Shown piece after piece: positions 13,437-21,023 of a stretch of DNA of 26,315 nt. The notes below the pieces were generated by a model. That model did no database searches. It saw nothing but the letters and a program-made list of their open reading frames with translations, and was not told the DNA's origin. Both the position numbers and the translations under genes were made by a program. The stretch's first letter is position 1; each line of letters opens with the position of its first letter. The DNA comes from a virus, in the IMG/VR virus record IMGVR_UViG_3300005435_000045, positions 1-26,315 of that record. One strand, written 5' to 3'.

Positions 13437-15313
13437 CGCGTGGCCAGGCTCGGGGCGTCAGAGGGAATGAACTGGTCCGTGCTCAGGCCCTGCGAACCGA
13501 TGCTGGGGCCTGACATGGCGCGGGTCTGGTGCTTGGTCACGGCGCGGGCCACTTCGCGGCCGTCCACGTGGATATGCGTGTGCACCACCGTCGTCTTGCT
13601 GCCGGCACCAGGAGCCACGGCGCTGGGGCCGTCCCAAGTGCCTGTCGCACCCTGGGGACCAGCGGCCCAGTTCTTGGTCTGAGGGGCCTTGGGGTTGTAC
13701 TGGTTGGGATGTGTGAAGTCGTAGAGCCAAGTGCCGAGGCTGCTGTCTTTGCCGCCCGTGAGCTTGCTGATGATCGGCGAGATGACGTAGTCGTTGATGA
13801 GCGTGCCGACCTGGTAGCCGAGCCAGCCAGCGGCGATCACCGCGCCCAGCTGCCCCATGAGCTTCATGGACGACACCACGCCGCCGAGGGACACCGACAT
13901 GCCCGGCAGCGCCAGGGCCAGCGCACCAAAGGCGGCGCGCAGCAGCAGCAGCGGGCCCAACACCAGGCCCATGACGGCGAACAGACCGGTGAATCCGATG
14001 GCCAGGCCTTCGGCCAGCAGCGGGTGGTCGCGCAGCACGTCACCGATGAACATGAAGACGTTGGCGAGCTTGGTCAGGAGGGGGATGAGCAGTGGGACTA
14101 GGCCCATCATTAGCGAGACCTTCAGGTTCTCCCACTGAGCGTCCAGCGCCTTCTGGGCCGTACCAGGATCCTGGGTCAGGGCCGCGTTGTACGCGTCCTG
14201 GCTGCCCATGGTGCCGCGGATGATCTTCTGGTCGCGGAGGAAGTTCTGCGGCTTGAGCGCGAACTCGAGGGCCAGGTTGGCGCCGAGCTGGTTGCCGCGG
14301 AACACGTCGTTGATGACCTGCTGCAGGCGCTCGCGGCTCAGGTTCTGGCCATAGACGCGGTGGATGGCAGGCAGCAGCACCGTCTGGACCCAGGCGAAGG
14401 GATTAGTAGCCGCCAGCTCGTGGCCGGCCAACGCATTGACCATGCTGCCCGTGGTCGTGGTGCTGAGCGCGCTGTTGGGCTTGATAAGTCCCAGCTGCTC
14501 CAGGAGCGGGATGGACTTCTTGTTGACGAAGCCCTGGTTTGTGAGGCGGTAGAAGGCCGAGAGCATGGGACCGACGCCGCGGCTGCCACCGCCGCCGCCA
14601 CCCGAACCCGCGTTCTCCAGCATCAGCGCCGGCAGGATCTCGTACAGGAACTCGTTGTTGAGCCCGAACTTTGCCTGACGGGCATAGCGGAACACGCTCA
14701 GGAACTGGTCAGGCGTCACGCGGCCCTGGGTGGCCGTGATGACCTTGGCCATGAGCTCGGCCTGGGTCTGGAAGGTCTTGGGGTCGCGCGCTGCGCCTAT
14801 GACGTCCAGCGCCTTGGCCATGCCGAAGGCCAAGTCCTTGGCGTTGCTGCTGACGCGGCCCTCTGTGGACGACGCCAGGACCGCCTGGATGCGCGTGACG
14901 ATGGGCAGGGCCATCTCGGCCTCGCCGAGGTCGCCCAGCACGTTACGGAGGTCCAGGAGCGACTTCAGGTTCTCGGTCGCGGTCGTAGTGATGACCGTGC
15001 CCGTGTTCTTCCACGCAGCGCCGATGGCCTGGACCTGTTGCGCGTGCGACAGACCGGCCATGTTCATTACGTTCAGTTGATGAGCATATTCCTTGGCAGG
15101 CTCCAAAGCGTCGCCCATCATCTTGAGCCCGAACAGCCCGAAACCAGTGATAGCGCCGCCTGTGAGGGCCATGGCGCGGATGCGACCCAGCTCGACCTGC
15201 AGCGCCTTGGCTTGGGCTCCGGTCGCCGTGAACTGCCTTGACATGGCGGCAAGGCCGGTCGCAACATTGCTGACCAGGCTGAGACGTATGCCGACTTTAT
15301 AGGCTTCGAACAT
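13433..15313 (-). CDS. Tail tape measure protein
   Basis: At 626 residues this is the longest tail gene. It has the expected features: long helical N-terminal region (AMSRQFTATGAQAKALQVELGRIRAMALTGGAITGFG), low-complexity GGGGGGSRG near residue 240, strongly hydrophobic segments at about 405-480 (MMGLVPLLIPLLTKLANVFMFIGDVL, GLFAVMGLVLGPLLLL), and the C-terminal HTHIHVDGREVARAVTKHQTR common in tape measures. It sets tail length; at roughly 1.5 angstrom per residue the tail would be about 90 nm. The Shine-Dalgarno site is weak, so translation may depend on ribosomes finishing the upstream frame that overlaps its start by 17 bases. Confidence 0.92.
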   Translation of the reverse strand: MFEAYKVGIRLSLVSNVATGLAAMSRQFTATGAQAKALQVELGRIRAMALTGGAITGFGLFGLKMMGDALEPAKEYAHQLNVMNMAGLSHAQQVQAIGAAWKNTGTVITTTATENLKSLLDLRNVLGDLGEAEMALPIVTRIQAVLASSTEGRVSSNAKDLAFGMAKALDVIGAARDPKTFQTQAELMAKVITATQGRVTPDQFLSVFRYARQAKFGLNNEFLYEILPALMLENAGSGGGGGGSRGVGPMLSAFYRLTNQGFVNKKSIPLLEQLGLIKPNSALSTTTTGSMVNALAGHELAATNPFAWVQTVLLPAIHRVYGQNLSRERLQQVINDVFRGNQLGANLALEFALKPQNFLRDQKIIRGTMGSQDAYNAALTQDPGTAQKALDAQWENLKVSLMMGLVPLLIPLLTKLANVFMFIGDVLRDHPLLAEGLAIGFTGLFAVMGLVLGPLLLLRAAFGALALALPGMSVSLGGVVSSMKLMGQLGAVIAAGWLGYQVGTLINDYVISPIISKLTGGKDSSLGTWLYDFTHPNQYNPKAPQTKNWAAGPQGATGTWDGPSAVAPGAGSKTTVVHTHIHVDGREVARAVTKHQTRAMSGPSIGSQGLSTDQFIPSDAPSLATR

Positions 15314-15503
15314 GTCGTTTTGGCTCAGAGTCCGTGAGTGGTTTGCCGATCGATTCCAGTCGGTTCAATACCCAAGACAGCAATTCATCCCGCGTACCCA
15401 GCCACTGGGCTACCAGCTGCTGCCTGAGCAGCGGCTTTTGCTTGGGTTCTTCGGCGGTGTCGGCGTCCTGGTGGCGCTGTGCTTCCTTGGCTTCGCGCTC
15501 TTC
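15297..15503 (-). CDS. 68-codon open frame in frame with the gp10-like gene across one TAG
   Basis: The frame continues directly after the amber stop of the gp10-like gene (15506-15504) and ends at a TAA overlapping the tape-measure start. It would encode 68 residues beginning EEREAKEAQRHQDADTAEEP and ending SEPKRHVRSL. No ATG or GTG exists in it and the only TTG is far downstream. Codon choice (GC-ending third positions in the first half) and the charged composition continue the acidic end of the gp10-like protein without a break. It is therefore a real coding remnant or extension, expressed by amber readthrough or suppression, by an unusual start, or interrupted by a point mutation. The plus-strand frame here looks like its mirror image. 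Confidence 0.55.
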   Translation of the reverse strand, partial: EEREAKEAQRHQDADTAEEPKQKPLLRQQLVAQWLGTRDELLSWVLNRLESIGKPLTDSEPKRHVRSL

Positions 15504-16061
15504 CTAATCCTTGTCGCCGTCTTCGGCTGATACCTCGTCGTCGTAACCCAGGCTCTCGTGCACAGGCACCTGCCCGGCCTCGCGATGCTCCGCGAAACCG
15601 AAGACGCGCGCGCCAGTTATGCCGAGCACTGCCGATTGCGCGATCAGCGATGCCACCGCTTCCTTGTGGCGCCACCACGCCGGGCCAAAGACTGGACGCG
15701 CCGGCATGCGGCTGGTACCGAATTCGTGGTAGATCATCAGGTCTGAGGTCGAGCCCACCACCGCATCGAGCCCGTGCACCTCGCGTGACACGCTGGCGCG
15801 CAGCGCTCCGGTGCGCTTCAGCGGTTCGTCCTCGCTGAAGCCCTGGTCCACGCGGTCTTGCTTGGTGGATTCCGCCAGCTCTTCCCAGGCCACGAAGGGC
15901 CCGGTCGCCGGCTGGTAGACACCGAACTCCCGTTTGGCCTCGCTCTCGATCAGAGCCGCCGCCGCGTCGAGTCCCTTGTGTATGAACTCGTCCTCGGCGA
16001 TGGCTATCTCGGCAAGGTGCAGGCCGAAGTCGGTGAGGGATGGGAACTCGCGGGCGCTCAT
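15504..16061 (-). CDS. HK97-gp10-like tail/connector protein
   Basis: The 185-residue protein carries the gp10 family pattern: N-terminal helices, LKRTGALRASV (81-91), and YHEFGTSRMPARPVFGPAWW (111-130), where the xxFGTSxMPARPF-type motif is diagnostic. HK97 gp10 relatives act at the head-tail junction or in tail completion. Here the gene lies between the tail chaperones and tape measure instead of beside the connector genes. Its ATG overlaps the stop of the frameshifted chaperone frame as ATGA. The C-terminus (LGYDDEVSAEDGDKD) is acidic and is followed by TAG and then 68 more open codons in the same frame. Confidence 0.82.
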   Translation of the reverse strand: MSAREFPSLTDFGLHLAEIAIAEDEFIHKGLDAAAALIESEAKREFGVYQPATGPFVAWEELAESTKQDRVDQGFSEDEPLKRTGALRASVSREVHGLDAVVGSTSDLMIYHEFGTSRMPARPVFGPAWWRHKEAVASLIAQSAVLGITGARVFGFAEHREAGQVPVHESLGYDDEVSAEDGDKD

Positions 16062-16593
16062 GTCGGCTTGTCGAACTCCATGGTCCGCCAGTTGAACTTC
16101 GCGCCGTTCTGCTCACTGAAGATGATGCAGTAGGCGGCCCGGTCAATCTCCGGCAGCTTCATGGCCACATCGAAGGGAACGCCATTACCGACCAGAAACA
16201 GAGCCTCCCTCAGCGGCTCTGAGGTCGCTACGCTTTTAAATTGGCGGTACCTGCGGCGAGGTCGGTGTCGGGCTTGCCGAAGTGCTTGATGACGCCCTCG
16301 CTGACCGCGGCGACGCCGCTTTCATCGAGACGCTGGATCAGCGCTTCGAGCTCGCTGTACTTGACGGGCATCACGACCGGCTGATCATCGATGGCCGAGA
16401 CGTAGATGAGGGGAAGGGCCATGGCGACGAACACTTGGTTGCTCGCCAGGTCATTGCCCAGCAGCCCGATAAGGCGGTACTGGGCGATGACGCTAGGTTT
16501 GCGCAACGTGATCTTGCGGTTCTTCTCGGCGTCCGTGATCTCGAAGGTCTGGACGGCCGAGGCGGTGGCTTCTTGGGAAGGGGTAGAGGACAT
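16058..16593 (-). CDS. Tail assembly chaperone, -1 frameshift fusion (G-T type)
   Basis: This is the longer chaperone made when ribosomes slip back one base at TTTAAAA (16240-16234). Residues 1-120 are shared with the short form; 58 more follow, starting SVATSEPLREALFLVGNGVP and ending FNWRTMEFDKPT, for 178 in all. The extension has no start codon of its own at its beginning, uses typical codons, and ends with TGA overlapping the next ATG. In lambda and many other tailed phages the G and GT proteins bind the tape measure and recruit tube subunits, and their ratio matters. Position between tube and tape measure is canonical. Confidence 0.88.
16201..16240 (-). promoter_or_regulatory. Programmed -1 frameshift signal: slippery heptamer plus hairpin
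   Basis: On the minus strand the zero frame reads AAT TTA AAA GCG TAG, giving the canonical heptamer T TTA AAA at 16240-16234. Nine bases later a perfect hairpin forms: CCTCAG (16224-16219), loop AGCCG, CTGAGG (16213-16208). A GGCTC at 16205-16201 can also pair with GAGCC, giving a competing structure. Heptamer, spacer length and hairpin match known -1 frameshift sites. Confidence 0.85.
16228..16593 (-). CDS. Tail assembly chaperone, short form (G type)
   Basis: The 121-residue zero-frame product is the abundant chaperone form. It has FEITDAEKNRKITLRKPSVIAQYRLIGLLG near the N-terminus and VSAIDDQPVVMPVKYSELEALIQRLDESGVAAV in the middle, a pattern common to tail chaperones of contractile phages that resembles phage and Mu-type tail assembly proteins. 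CCGGGAGA about four bases upstream gives a strong start. It terminates at TAG (16230-16228) one codon after the slippery heptamer. It follows the tail tube gene and precedes the gp10-like and tape measure genes. Confidence 0.87.
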   Translation of the reverse strand: MSSTPSQEATASAVQTFEITDAEKNRKITLRKPSVIAQYRLIGLLGNDLASNQVFVAMALPLIYVSAIDDQPVVMPVKYSELEALIQRLDESGVAAVSEGVIKHFGKPDTDLAAGTANLKA

Positions 16594-16619
16594 GTTGTCT
16601 CCCGGGAAAGGTCAATGGA

Positions 16620-17051
16620 TCAGGTGAGCTTGAGGCGTTGCTCGGACTCGAACTCCAGACTCTGCTTAATGGTGTCGTCGCCCTTCTTGTCGCCGGCGTC
16701 GGACAGCGTGAGCGTGCAGTTCTTGTACTGGTACTGGGACACCGAACCGTCGACCTCGGTGATGGTCTCGGTGATGGTGATGGTCGGGTTGTCCTGGCCG
16801 GCGTAGTAATTCGCCTCGTCCTGGGCGATGTAGTCGTCCAGGGTCGCGTCCTGGCGCTCCACGTCGAAGCTGCCGGCCCAACCGTTGGGGAACTTCAGGG
16901 TGCGGGTCTTGCCGTCAAGACCCTTGATGGACTTCTTCACCACCTGCTGGCGGGACTTGAAGCTGGTGATCAGCGACAGGTTCAGGGTGCCGGTGCTGGT
17001 GTTGATGTTCAGGCTGACGTCGCGGCCTACGGAAAAGCCATTCAGAGGCAT
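16620..17051 (-). CDS. Tail tube protein
   Basis: The 143-residue protein follows the sheath gene and has the tube-type layout: N-terminal GFSVGRDVSLNINTSTG, the segment SRQQVVKKSIKGLDGKTRTLKFPNGWAGSFDVERQDATLDDYI, then NPTITITETITEVDGSVSQYQYKNCTLTLSDAGDKKGDDTIKQSLEFES. This alternation of strands fits the tube fold related to gp19 and DUF3277-type proteins. Tube hexamers stack to form the channel for DNA. Its own terminator-separated message suggests high expression. The ribosome binding site GGAG lies about four bases upstream (GAGCCTCCC region on the opposite strand). Confidence 0.87.
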   Translation of the reverse strand: MPLNGFSVGRDVSLNINTSTGTLNLSLITSFKSRQQVVKKSIKGLDGKTRTLKFPNGWAGSFDVERQDATLDDYIAQDEANYYAGQDNPTITITETITEVDGSVSQYQYKNCTLTLSDAGDKKGDDTIKQSLEFESEQRLKLT

Positions 17052-17071
17052 GGGAGGCTCCTGGAAAAGAG

Positions 17072-17090
17072 AAACCCCGCCGAAGCGGGG
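17072..17090 (-). terminator. Rho-independent terminator between sheath and tube genes
   Basis: On the minus strand CCCCGC-TTCG-GCGGGG is followed by TTTCTCTTTT, a 6-bp GC stem with a stable C(UUCG)G tetraloop and a U-rich tail. It lies about 27 bp beyond the sheath stop and 20 bp before the tube start. It would trim sheath transcripts while some polymerase reads on into the tube gene. Confidence 0.88.
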
Positions 17091-17117
17091 TCAGAGTGGT
17101 TGGATGGCGTCCCGGGC

Positions 17118-18665
17118 TTAGGCCGGCTGCACTGCGATCTGGACGGTCTGGCCGCCCTGGAAGTTGATCAGGAACTTGCGGACCACGGACAGGTACTTGA
17201 CCTGCACCGTCGCCACCTGCACGCCGGTCACCACCTGGGAGGTGGGGTTGTTGCTGGCGCTGATGACCACGGAGAACGGAGGCTGGGTCGGGTTGTTCAC
17301 GTCCCCGATCATCTCCTGGTCCCACATGTTGCTGAGGAACGACTGGATGGAGGTCTGGGCGGCCAGGCGCTCGTCCACGGTCTGCAGCTGGCCCACATAG
17401 GGGCCCATGCCGGCGTTCAGGGTCGCGGCGATGTAGTTGGTGAGGCGGGTGTACTCGTCGCCGTTGATGGCCGAGTTGCTGCTGCAGTTCTGGCCGATAC
17501 GGCAGCCGAAATAAGCACCTCCCGGCACCGGGTTGGTGATGAGCTCGATGCCGGCGTTGACCAGGCCCACCAGGTCGGCGTCGGCGTAGGTGATGTTCAG
17601 CGCGCCGCTCTGGGTGCCGACGATGCCGTACATGCGCTTGTTGAGGCTCGACTGCTCCGGGCTCAAGTTGGCCAGTCGGCCGGCACCGAAGCCCTGGGGA
17701 GAGATCAGGCGCGTGACGTTGTTGACGGTGTCGCTGAAGTAGATCCAGTCGCCCATGTACAGCTTCGACGCATAGTCGTCGATGCCGGCGGTGGCCTTGG
17801 CGCTGGCGGCCGAGGCGACGCCCGTGGCGCCCACCTGACCGGACGGGCAGACCAGCTGCATGTAGATGCCGTTGGCCAGGCCGAAGGCGTCCTGATTGGC
17901 CCACTGGGTGGAGTCGTCGGCATCGGCAAGCACGCCGATGCTGGCGCCGGTACCAGCCAGGGCATACATGCCCGTGCGGTTGCCCGTGTTCGAACCCACC
18001 AGGGTGCTGGAGGTGATGGTGGTGGCGCCGTCGGTGCCGCTCGCAGCGGTCACAGAGGCCAGCTTGGGCGCGATCACCGAGGAGCCAGCGCTGGCGGTGA
18101 AGAACTGGCTGGGGCCTCGGGTCACCGAGTTGCCGTTGTTGATGGCCGCAGCGATGGCGGTCCACAGTGCGGCACCGGTACCGGCGATGTTGTCGAAGAC
18201 CTCGGGCACCTGGCCCGGGAGCACGAAGGTCACCTTGTAGGTGCTGGCCTTGCTGCCGTTGGCCACCGTGGCGGTGATGCTGTTGGCCAGGCTGCCGGTG
18301 TACCGGGCGGTCAGGGTGACGCCGGTGGCGTTGGAGGTGTCCTGGAGGATGGCGGTGGCAGCCACGTCGGTGCCATCGGTCACGCGCACGCACACGAAGG
18401 CGTTGGCGCCTTGCAGCACTTCGGCCGCGACCACCGTGCCCAGGTCGAACTTGCGCGCCATCATCGGCCCGAAGGCCTTGGCGTAGCTCGCCATGTCGGA
18501 GCAGACCACGGGGGCATTCACCGGGCCCCAGCTCGCGGTACCGACGTTGCCGATGATGTTGGTCGGGACGCCGTTGAGCAGCGTCACCGACGGCGGGATG
18601 ATGACGACGTACAGATCGGGGACGATGAGCGCCGTGGCGTTGATACTGCCCTGCGGGATGATCAT
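17118..18665 (-). CDS. Contractile tail sheath protein
   Basis: The 515-residue protein is the marker for contractile morphology. Its N-terminus IIPPSVTLLNGVPTNIIGNVGTASWGPVNAPV is typical of sheath proteins, as is the later MYGIVGTQSGALNITYADADLVGLVNAGIELI with the C-terminal part NYIAATLNAGMGPYVGQL...VDERLAAQTSIQSFLSNMWDQEMIG. The variable, strand-rich middle (residues about 90-280) probably faces outward. Sheath subunits contract to drive the tube through the envelope. GAGG five bases upstream supports the start. Terminators flank the gene on both sides, consistent with its high copy number. Confidence 0.93.
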   Translation of the reverse strand: MIIPQGSINATALIVPDLYVVIIPPSVTLLNGVPTNIIGNVGTASWGPVNAPVVCSDMASYAKAFGPMMARKFDLGTVVAAEVLQGANAFVCVRVTDGTDVAATAILQDTSNATGVTLTARYTGSLANSITATVANGSKASTYKVTFVLPGQVPEVFDNIAGTGAALWTAIAAAINNGNSVTRGPSQFFTASAGSSVIAPKLASVTAASGTDGATTITSSTLVGSNTGNRTGMYALAGTGASIGVLADADDSTQWANQDAFGLANGIYMQLVCPSGQVGATGVASAASAKATAGIDDYASKLYMGDWIYFSDTVNNVTRLISPQGFGAGRLANLSPEQSSLNKRMYGIVGTQSGALNITYADADLVGLVNAGIELITNPVPGGAYFGCRIGQNCSSNSAINGDEYTRLTNYIAATLNAGMGPYVGQLQTVDERLAAQTSIQSFLSNMWDQEMIGDVNNPTQPPFSVVISASNNPTSQVVTGVQVATVQVKYLSVVRKFLINFQGGQTVQIAVQPA

Positions 18666-18690
18666 GGATGCCTCACTCGAAAGGAGGAAA

Positions 18691-18714
18691 TAAAAAAGCC
18701 GCCCGAGGCGGCTT
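18691..18714 (-). terminator. Rho-independent terminator upstream of the sheath gene
   Basis: On the minus strand AAGCCGCC-TCG-GGCGGCTT continues into TTTTA: an 8-bp stem with a 3-base loop and a run of six T residues. It lies 25 bp after the stop of the 54-residue gene and about 25 bp before the sheath ATG. Confidence 0.9.
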
Positions 18715-18738
18715 GACGTGGGTCAGCTAGGCGTCCGC

Positions 18739-18903
18739 TTAGGGCAGGCGCGTCACGAAATGGGGATGGGATTCCAAGACCGCTTCGGCCTCGTCGGCGT
18801 CGAAGATCTGGTCGCCCTTCTGGTAATCGTCGAAGGGTTCGCGCACCGTGAGCAGCGCCTTACGCTTGTCCTGGGTCTTCGGTGCCTGGGTATCGTCGGC
18901 CAT
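18739..18903 (-). CDS. Small tail-region protein (54 aa), unknown
   Basis: This short gene encodes 54 residues from ATG 18903 with AAGGA seven bases upstream. The product has LLTVREPFDDYQKGDQIFDADEAEAVLESHPHFVTRLP, the pattern of short phage proteins encoded next to sheath genes, in which a K/E-rich start is followed by 'G-D-x-I-x-D' and a C-terminal 'H-x-x-V-x-x' stretch. No function is known to me. It lies between the tail-terminator-like gene and the sheath and is closed by a strong terminator. Codon use agrees with real coding. Confidence 0.78.
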   Translation of the reverse strand: MADDTQAPKTQDKRKALLTVREPFDDYQKGDQIFDADEAEAVLESHPHFVTRLP

Positions 18904-18919
18904 GGGGATTCCTTCGGGT

Positions 18920-19729
18920 CTAGCCCGTGCTGGATGTGGTACCGACGGCTGTAGCGCCGACGGTCTGCGTGGTCTGGGTCTGGGTGGTGGCGTACTCGAC
19001 CGAGTACATCAGGATTCTCTTGTAGATGAGCCGCACCTGCAGCTCATCGGTCTCGGTGGTGCCGTGATAGATCAGCCGTGCCGAGAACCCATCCGGCAGC
19101 GTGAAGCGCTCCACCAGCGCCAAGGCGCCGTCGATGGCTTGGGCCACGGTGTCACGGGTCACAGGATCCGGAGCCCACACGTAGACGCCGAACACCCGCT
19201 GCTGCCGGCGTGTCTCCATGGCGGCGGTGCCGGTGACGCTCACCGCAGCGCTCAGGGGCGACACACCGGGGACAGTGACCACAGCGCCTACAGCGCTGGC
19301 ACCGGGAATGAGAGCCGCCAGGGCTGCGGCGATGCTGTTCAGCGTGTCAGTGTTGAGCAGCGCATAGCCGTAGGGCTGCGTGTTCACGGAGATGACTGCG
19401 CCTTGACCCACCGCCGGCGTGCCGCCAACAGTGACCGTGCGCCCGCTGACCGTCATGGTCAGAGTCGGCGCGTTTACCGACACCTGCTGCCACTTCTTGG
19501 GAAAGCGCGTGGTGTTGCGTTCCATCCCCGGCATCGGGTAGATCGAGACGTAGGCATTGCCCGCACCCAGCGCCATGACGGCGTCCAGGCTCTTGGGGTC
19601 CGGCCAGCCACGGCCGATGGAAATCGTCTTGCCGGCCCCGGTGATGGGGTCGTGCGTCTTGCCCGTCGGGTAGACAATCGCTTCTACCTGTCTCTCCAGC
19701 CACACGCTGACGTCGGAAAGGTCGGCCAT
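18920..19729 (-). CDS. Phage tail-terminator/neck-like structural protein
   Basis: The 269-residue product starts at ATG 19729, with GGAGG seven bases upstream; a longer reading lacks a binding site. It begins MADLSDVSVWLERQVEAIVYP, has SIGRGWPDPKSLDAVMALGAGNAYVSIYPMPGMERNTTRFPK, a Thr/Val-rich central domain and a C-terminal part (YVWAPDPVTRDTVAQAIDGALALVERFTLPDGFSARLIYHGTTETDE). The conserved bulk resembles structural proteins encoded between the connector and sheath genes of contractile phages, where the tail terminator is expected. The specific family is not certain. Confidence 0.65.
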   Translation of the reverse strand: MADLSDVSVWLERQVEAIVYPTGKTHDPITGAGKTISIGRGWPDPKSLDAVMALGAGNAYVSIYPMPGMERNTTRFPKKWQQVSVNAPTLTMTVSGRTVTVGGTPAVGQGAVISVNTQPYGYALLNTDTLNSIAAALAALIPGASAVGAVVTVPGVSPLSAAVSVTGTAAMETRRQQRVFGVYVWAPDPVTRDTVAQAIDGALALVERFTLPDGFSARLIYHGTTETDELQVRLIYKRILMYSVEYATTQTQTTQTVGATAVGTTSSTG

Positions 19730-19730
19730 A

Positions 19731-20093
19731 TCAGGCCTCCTGTCGCTCGGCCAAGCACTGCCAGTTGCCAAAAGCCGTGAGATACGAGCCCACCACCTGG
19801 AAGCGGCGGCCCAGGTCGTCCTTGACGATGTCGTTGGATTCGAAGTTCGTTGGCTGAGGTCCTGGCGCGGTAAAGATCTCCCAGTACACGCGCTTGCTGA
19901 CGTCAGCCGGCAGCTTCGCGGGCTGAGCGCCTGAATCCTTCTTCATCTGCACCGCGGCAGCGATGCTGACCGGCGTGGGCTGCGGCTGCTGTACATAGCC
20001 GGCATCGGTCTGACCGAGGAAGCCCTGAGCGCCGGCAGCGACCTGCTTGGGCAGGCGCCACACGGTGATGGTGCGCGGATACAGGAAGCTCAT
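19731..20093 (-). CDS. Head-tail joining/head closure-like protein
   Basis: The 120-residue product opens with FLYPRTITVWRL and contains DVSKRVYWEIFTAPGPQPTNFESNDIVKDDLGRRFQVVGSYLTAFGNWQCLAER. A short beta-barrel protein with this 'D-D-x-G-x-x-F-x-V' pattern is typical of head-closure/stopper proteins located after the connector gene. The ATG overlaps the upstream stop by one base and the gene ends one base before the next start, so translation is coupled. Assignment rests on size, pattern and order. Confidence 0.65.
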   Translation of the reverse strand: MSFLYPRTITVWRLPKQVAAGAQGFLGQTDAGYVQQPQPTPVSIAAAVQMKKDSGAQPAKLPADVSKRVYWEIFTAPGPQPTNFESNDIVKDDLGRRFQVVGSYLTAFGNWQCLAERQEA

Positions 20094-21013
20094 CAGCCGA
20101 AGTCCCGGACGCGATACCTCTGGATCATGGCCTTGGTGTCTTCGTCGATGTTGCTGGCGGCCCAGCGCGTCAGCTGGGTGTCACCGGCCTTGGCAGACTT
20201 GATGTTCGGCGGCATGCCTACGGTGGCACCGGTGTTGATGATCACGTTGGCCACTGCCTGCTTGACCCAGCTCGGCAGCGCAGACGCGGGCCAGCCGCAT
20301 ACGAACGCGAGCTTCACCCGGGTGTAGTACGCCAACAGGATGCCGGCAGGAATCCAGAAATCGCCCTCTGGCTCGATGCCCATGTGCGTCACGTCCATCT
20401 GTTCCCAGATAGGCGGTCCACCGAACTGCTGCAGCGTGGCCAGGAGGTTGAAGGCCTCGAGCGGGTAACCGCTGCTGCCCTGGCTGCGACGGCCGAAGCC
20501 GTAGCGGCCCAAGCCGGAAATCATGCGAGCCACCGGCCAGTGCGCCACGCGGCTCTTGGGGCGGCCCGAGGGGAGCACCCGTTCCTCGACGATGACCATG
20601 CCGGTCTCGAGGGTGACGCCGCCGGCGTGGGCGTACAGCACCTGGTTCAGGGTCATGACGCCGTTGGTCACGGAACCCACGACCACCGTCTCGGCCACGA
20701 AGGGGCCTGAGCTCTGACGGTCCAGCACCAGCACGTCTCCGGGCTGGAGCATGCTGGCCACAGAGCCTTCGACCACGGGCACCTGGACGTTGAGCCCGGG
20801 CGCGATGGCGCCGCTGCTGTGCATGACCAGCACCGGATCCTTGGCGGCCATCCAACCGGGACGGCCCGATGCGTCTGGCACCCACACCATGCCCTCGGGG
20901 CGCATCAGGAAGGTGTCTACCAGGATGGAGGCCGTGCAGACCTGCTGGGTGGTGGCGCCCGGGACCCCATAGGCCGCGAGGTCACCGCCGGTCAGGTACT
21001 GGCTCTGCGGCAT
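20093..21013 (-). CDS. Head-tail connector-region structural protein
   Basis: The 306-residue protein lies between the small capsid-region gene and the closure-like gene. It begins YLTGGDLAAYGVPGATTQQVCTASILVDTFLMRPEGMVW and ends FVCGWPASALPSWVKQAVANVIINTGATVGMPPNIKSAKAGDTQLTR..IQRYRVRDFG. Those two ends fit gp6/gp15-like connectors, whose helical cores have the same arrangement; the middle (about residues 60-160) is an inserted beta-rich domain. This makes the protein longer than common connectors. AGGAGA seven bases upstream gives a clear start. Confidence 0.65.
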   Translation of the reverse strand: MPQSQYLTGGDLAAYGVPGATTQQVCTASILVDTFLMRPEGMVWVPDASGRPGWMAAKDPVLVMHSSGAIAPGLNVQVPVVEGSVASMLQPGDVLVLDRQSSGPFVAETVVVGSVTNGVMTLNQVLYAHAGGVTLETGMVIVEERVLPSGRPKSRVAHWPVARMISGLGRYGFGRRSQGSSGYPLEAFNLLATLQQFGGPPIWEQMDVTHMGIEPEGDFWIPAGILLAYYTRVKLAFVCGWPASALPSWVKQAVANVIINTGATVGMPPNIKSAKAGDTQLTRWAASNIDEDTKAMIQRYRVRDFG

Positions 21014-21023
21014 CGCCGGTCTC

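Noticed and set aside
15312-15530. Plus-strand 72-residue frame with an apparent membrane segment
   Set aside because: It is antisense to the charged extension of the gp10-like gene; Glu, Lys and Gln codons read backward give Phe, Leu and Leu, producing a false membrane segment. No ribosome binding site is seen.
16201-16224. H-type pseudoknot at the frameshift site
   Set aside because: Loop bases AGCC can pair with GGCT downstream, but linker lengths (0 and 2 bases) look too short for a classical pseudoknot; the simple hairpin is the better reading.
16638-18716. Long plus-strand frame (692 codons) over sheath and tube genes
   Set aside because: It is the mirror of GC-rich coding with high GC at third positions; its translation is rich in Gly, Val, His and Arg with no recognisable domain, and the minus strand carries clear sheath and tube proteins.
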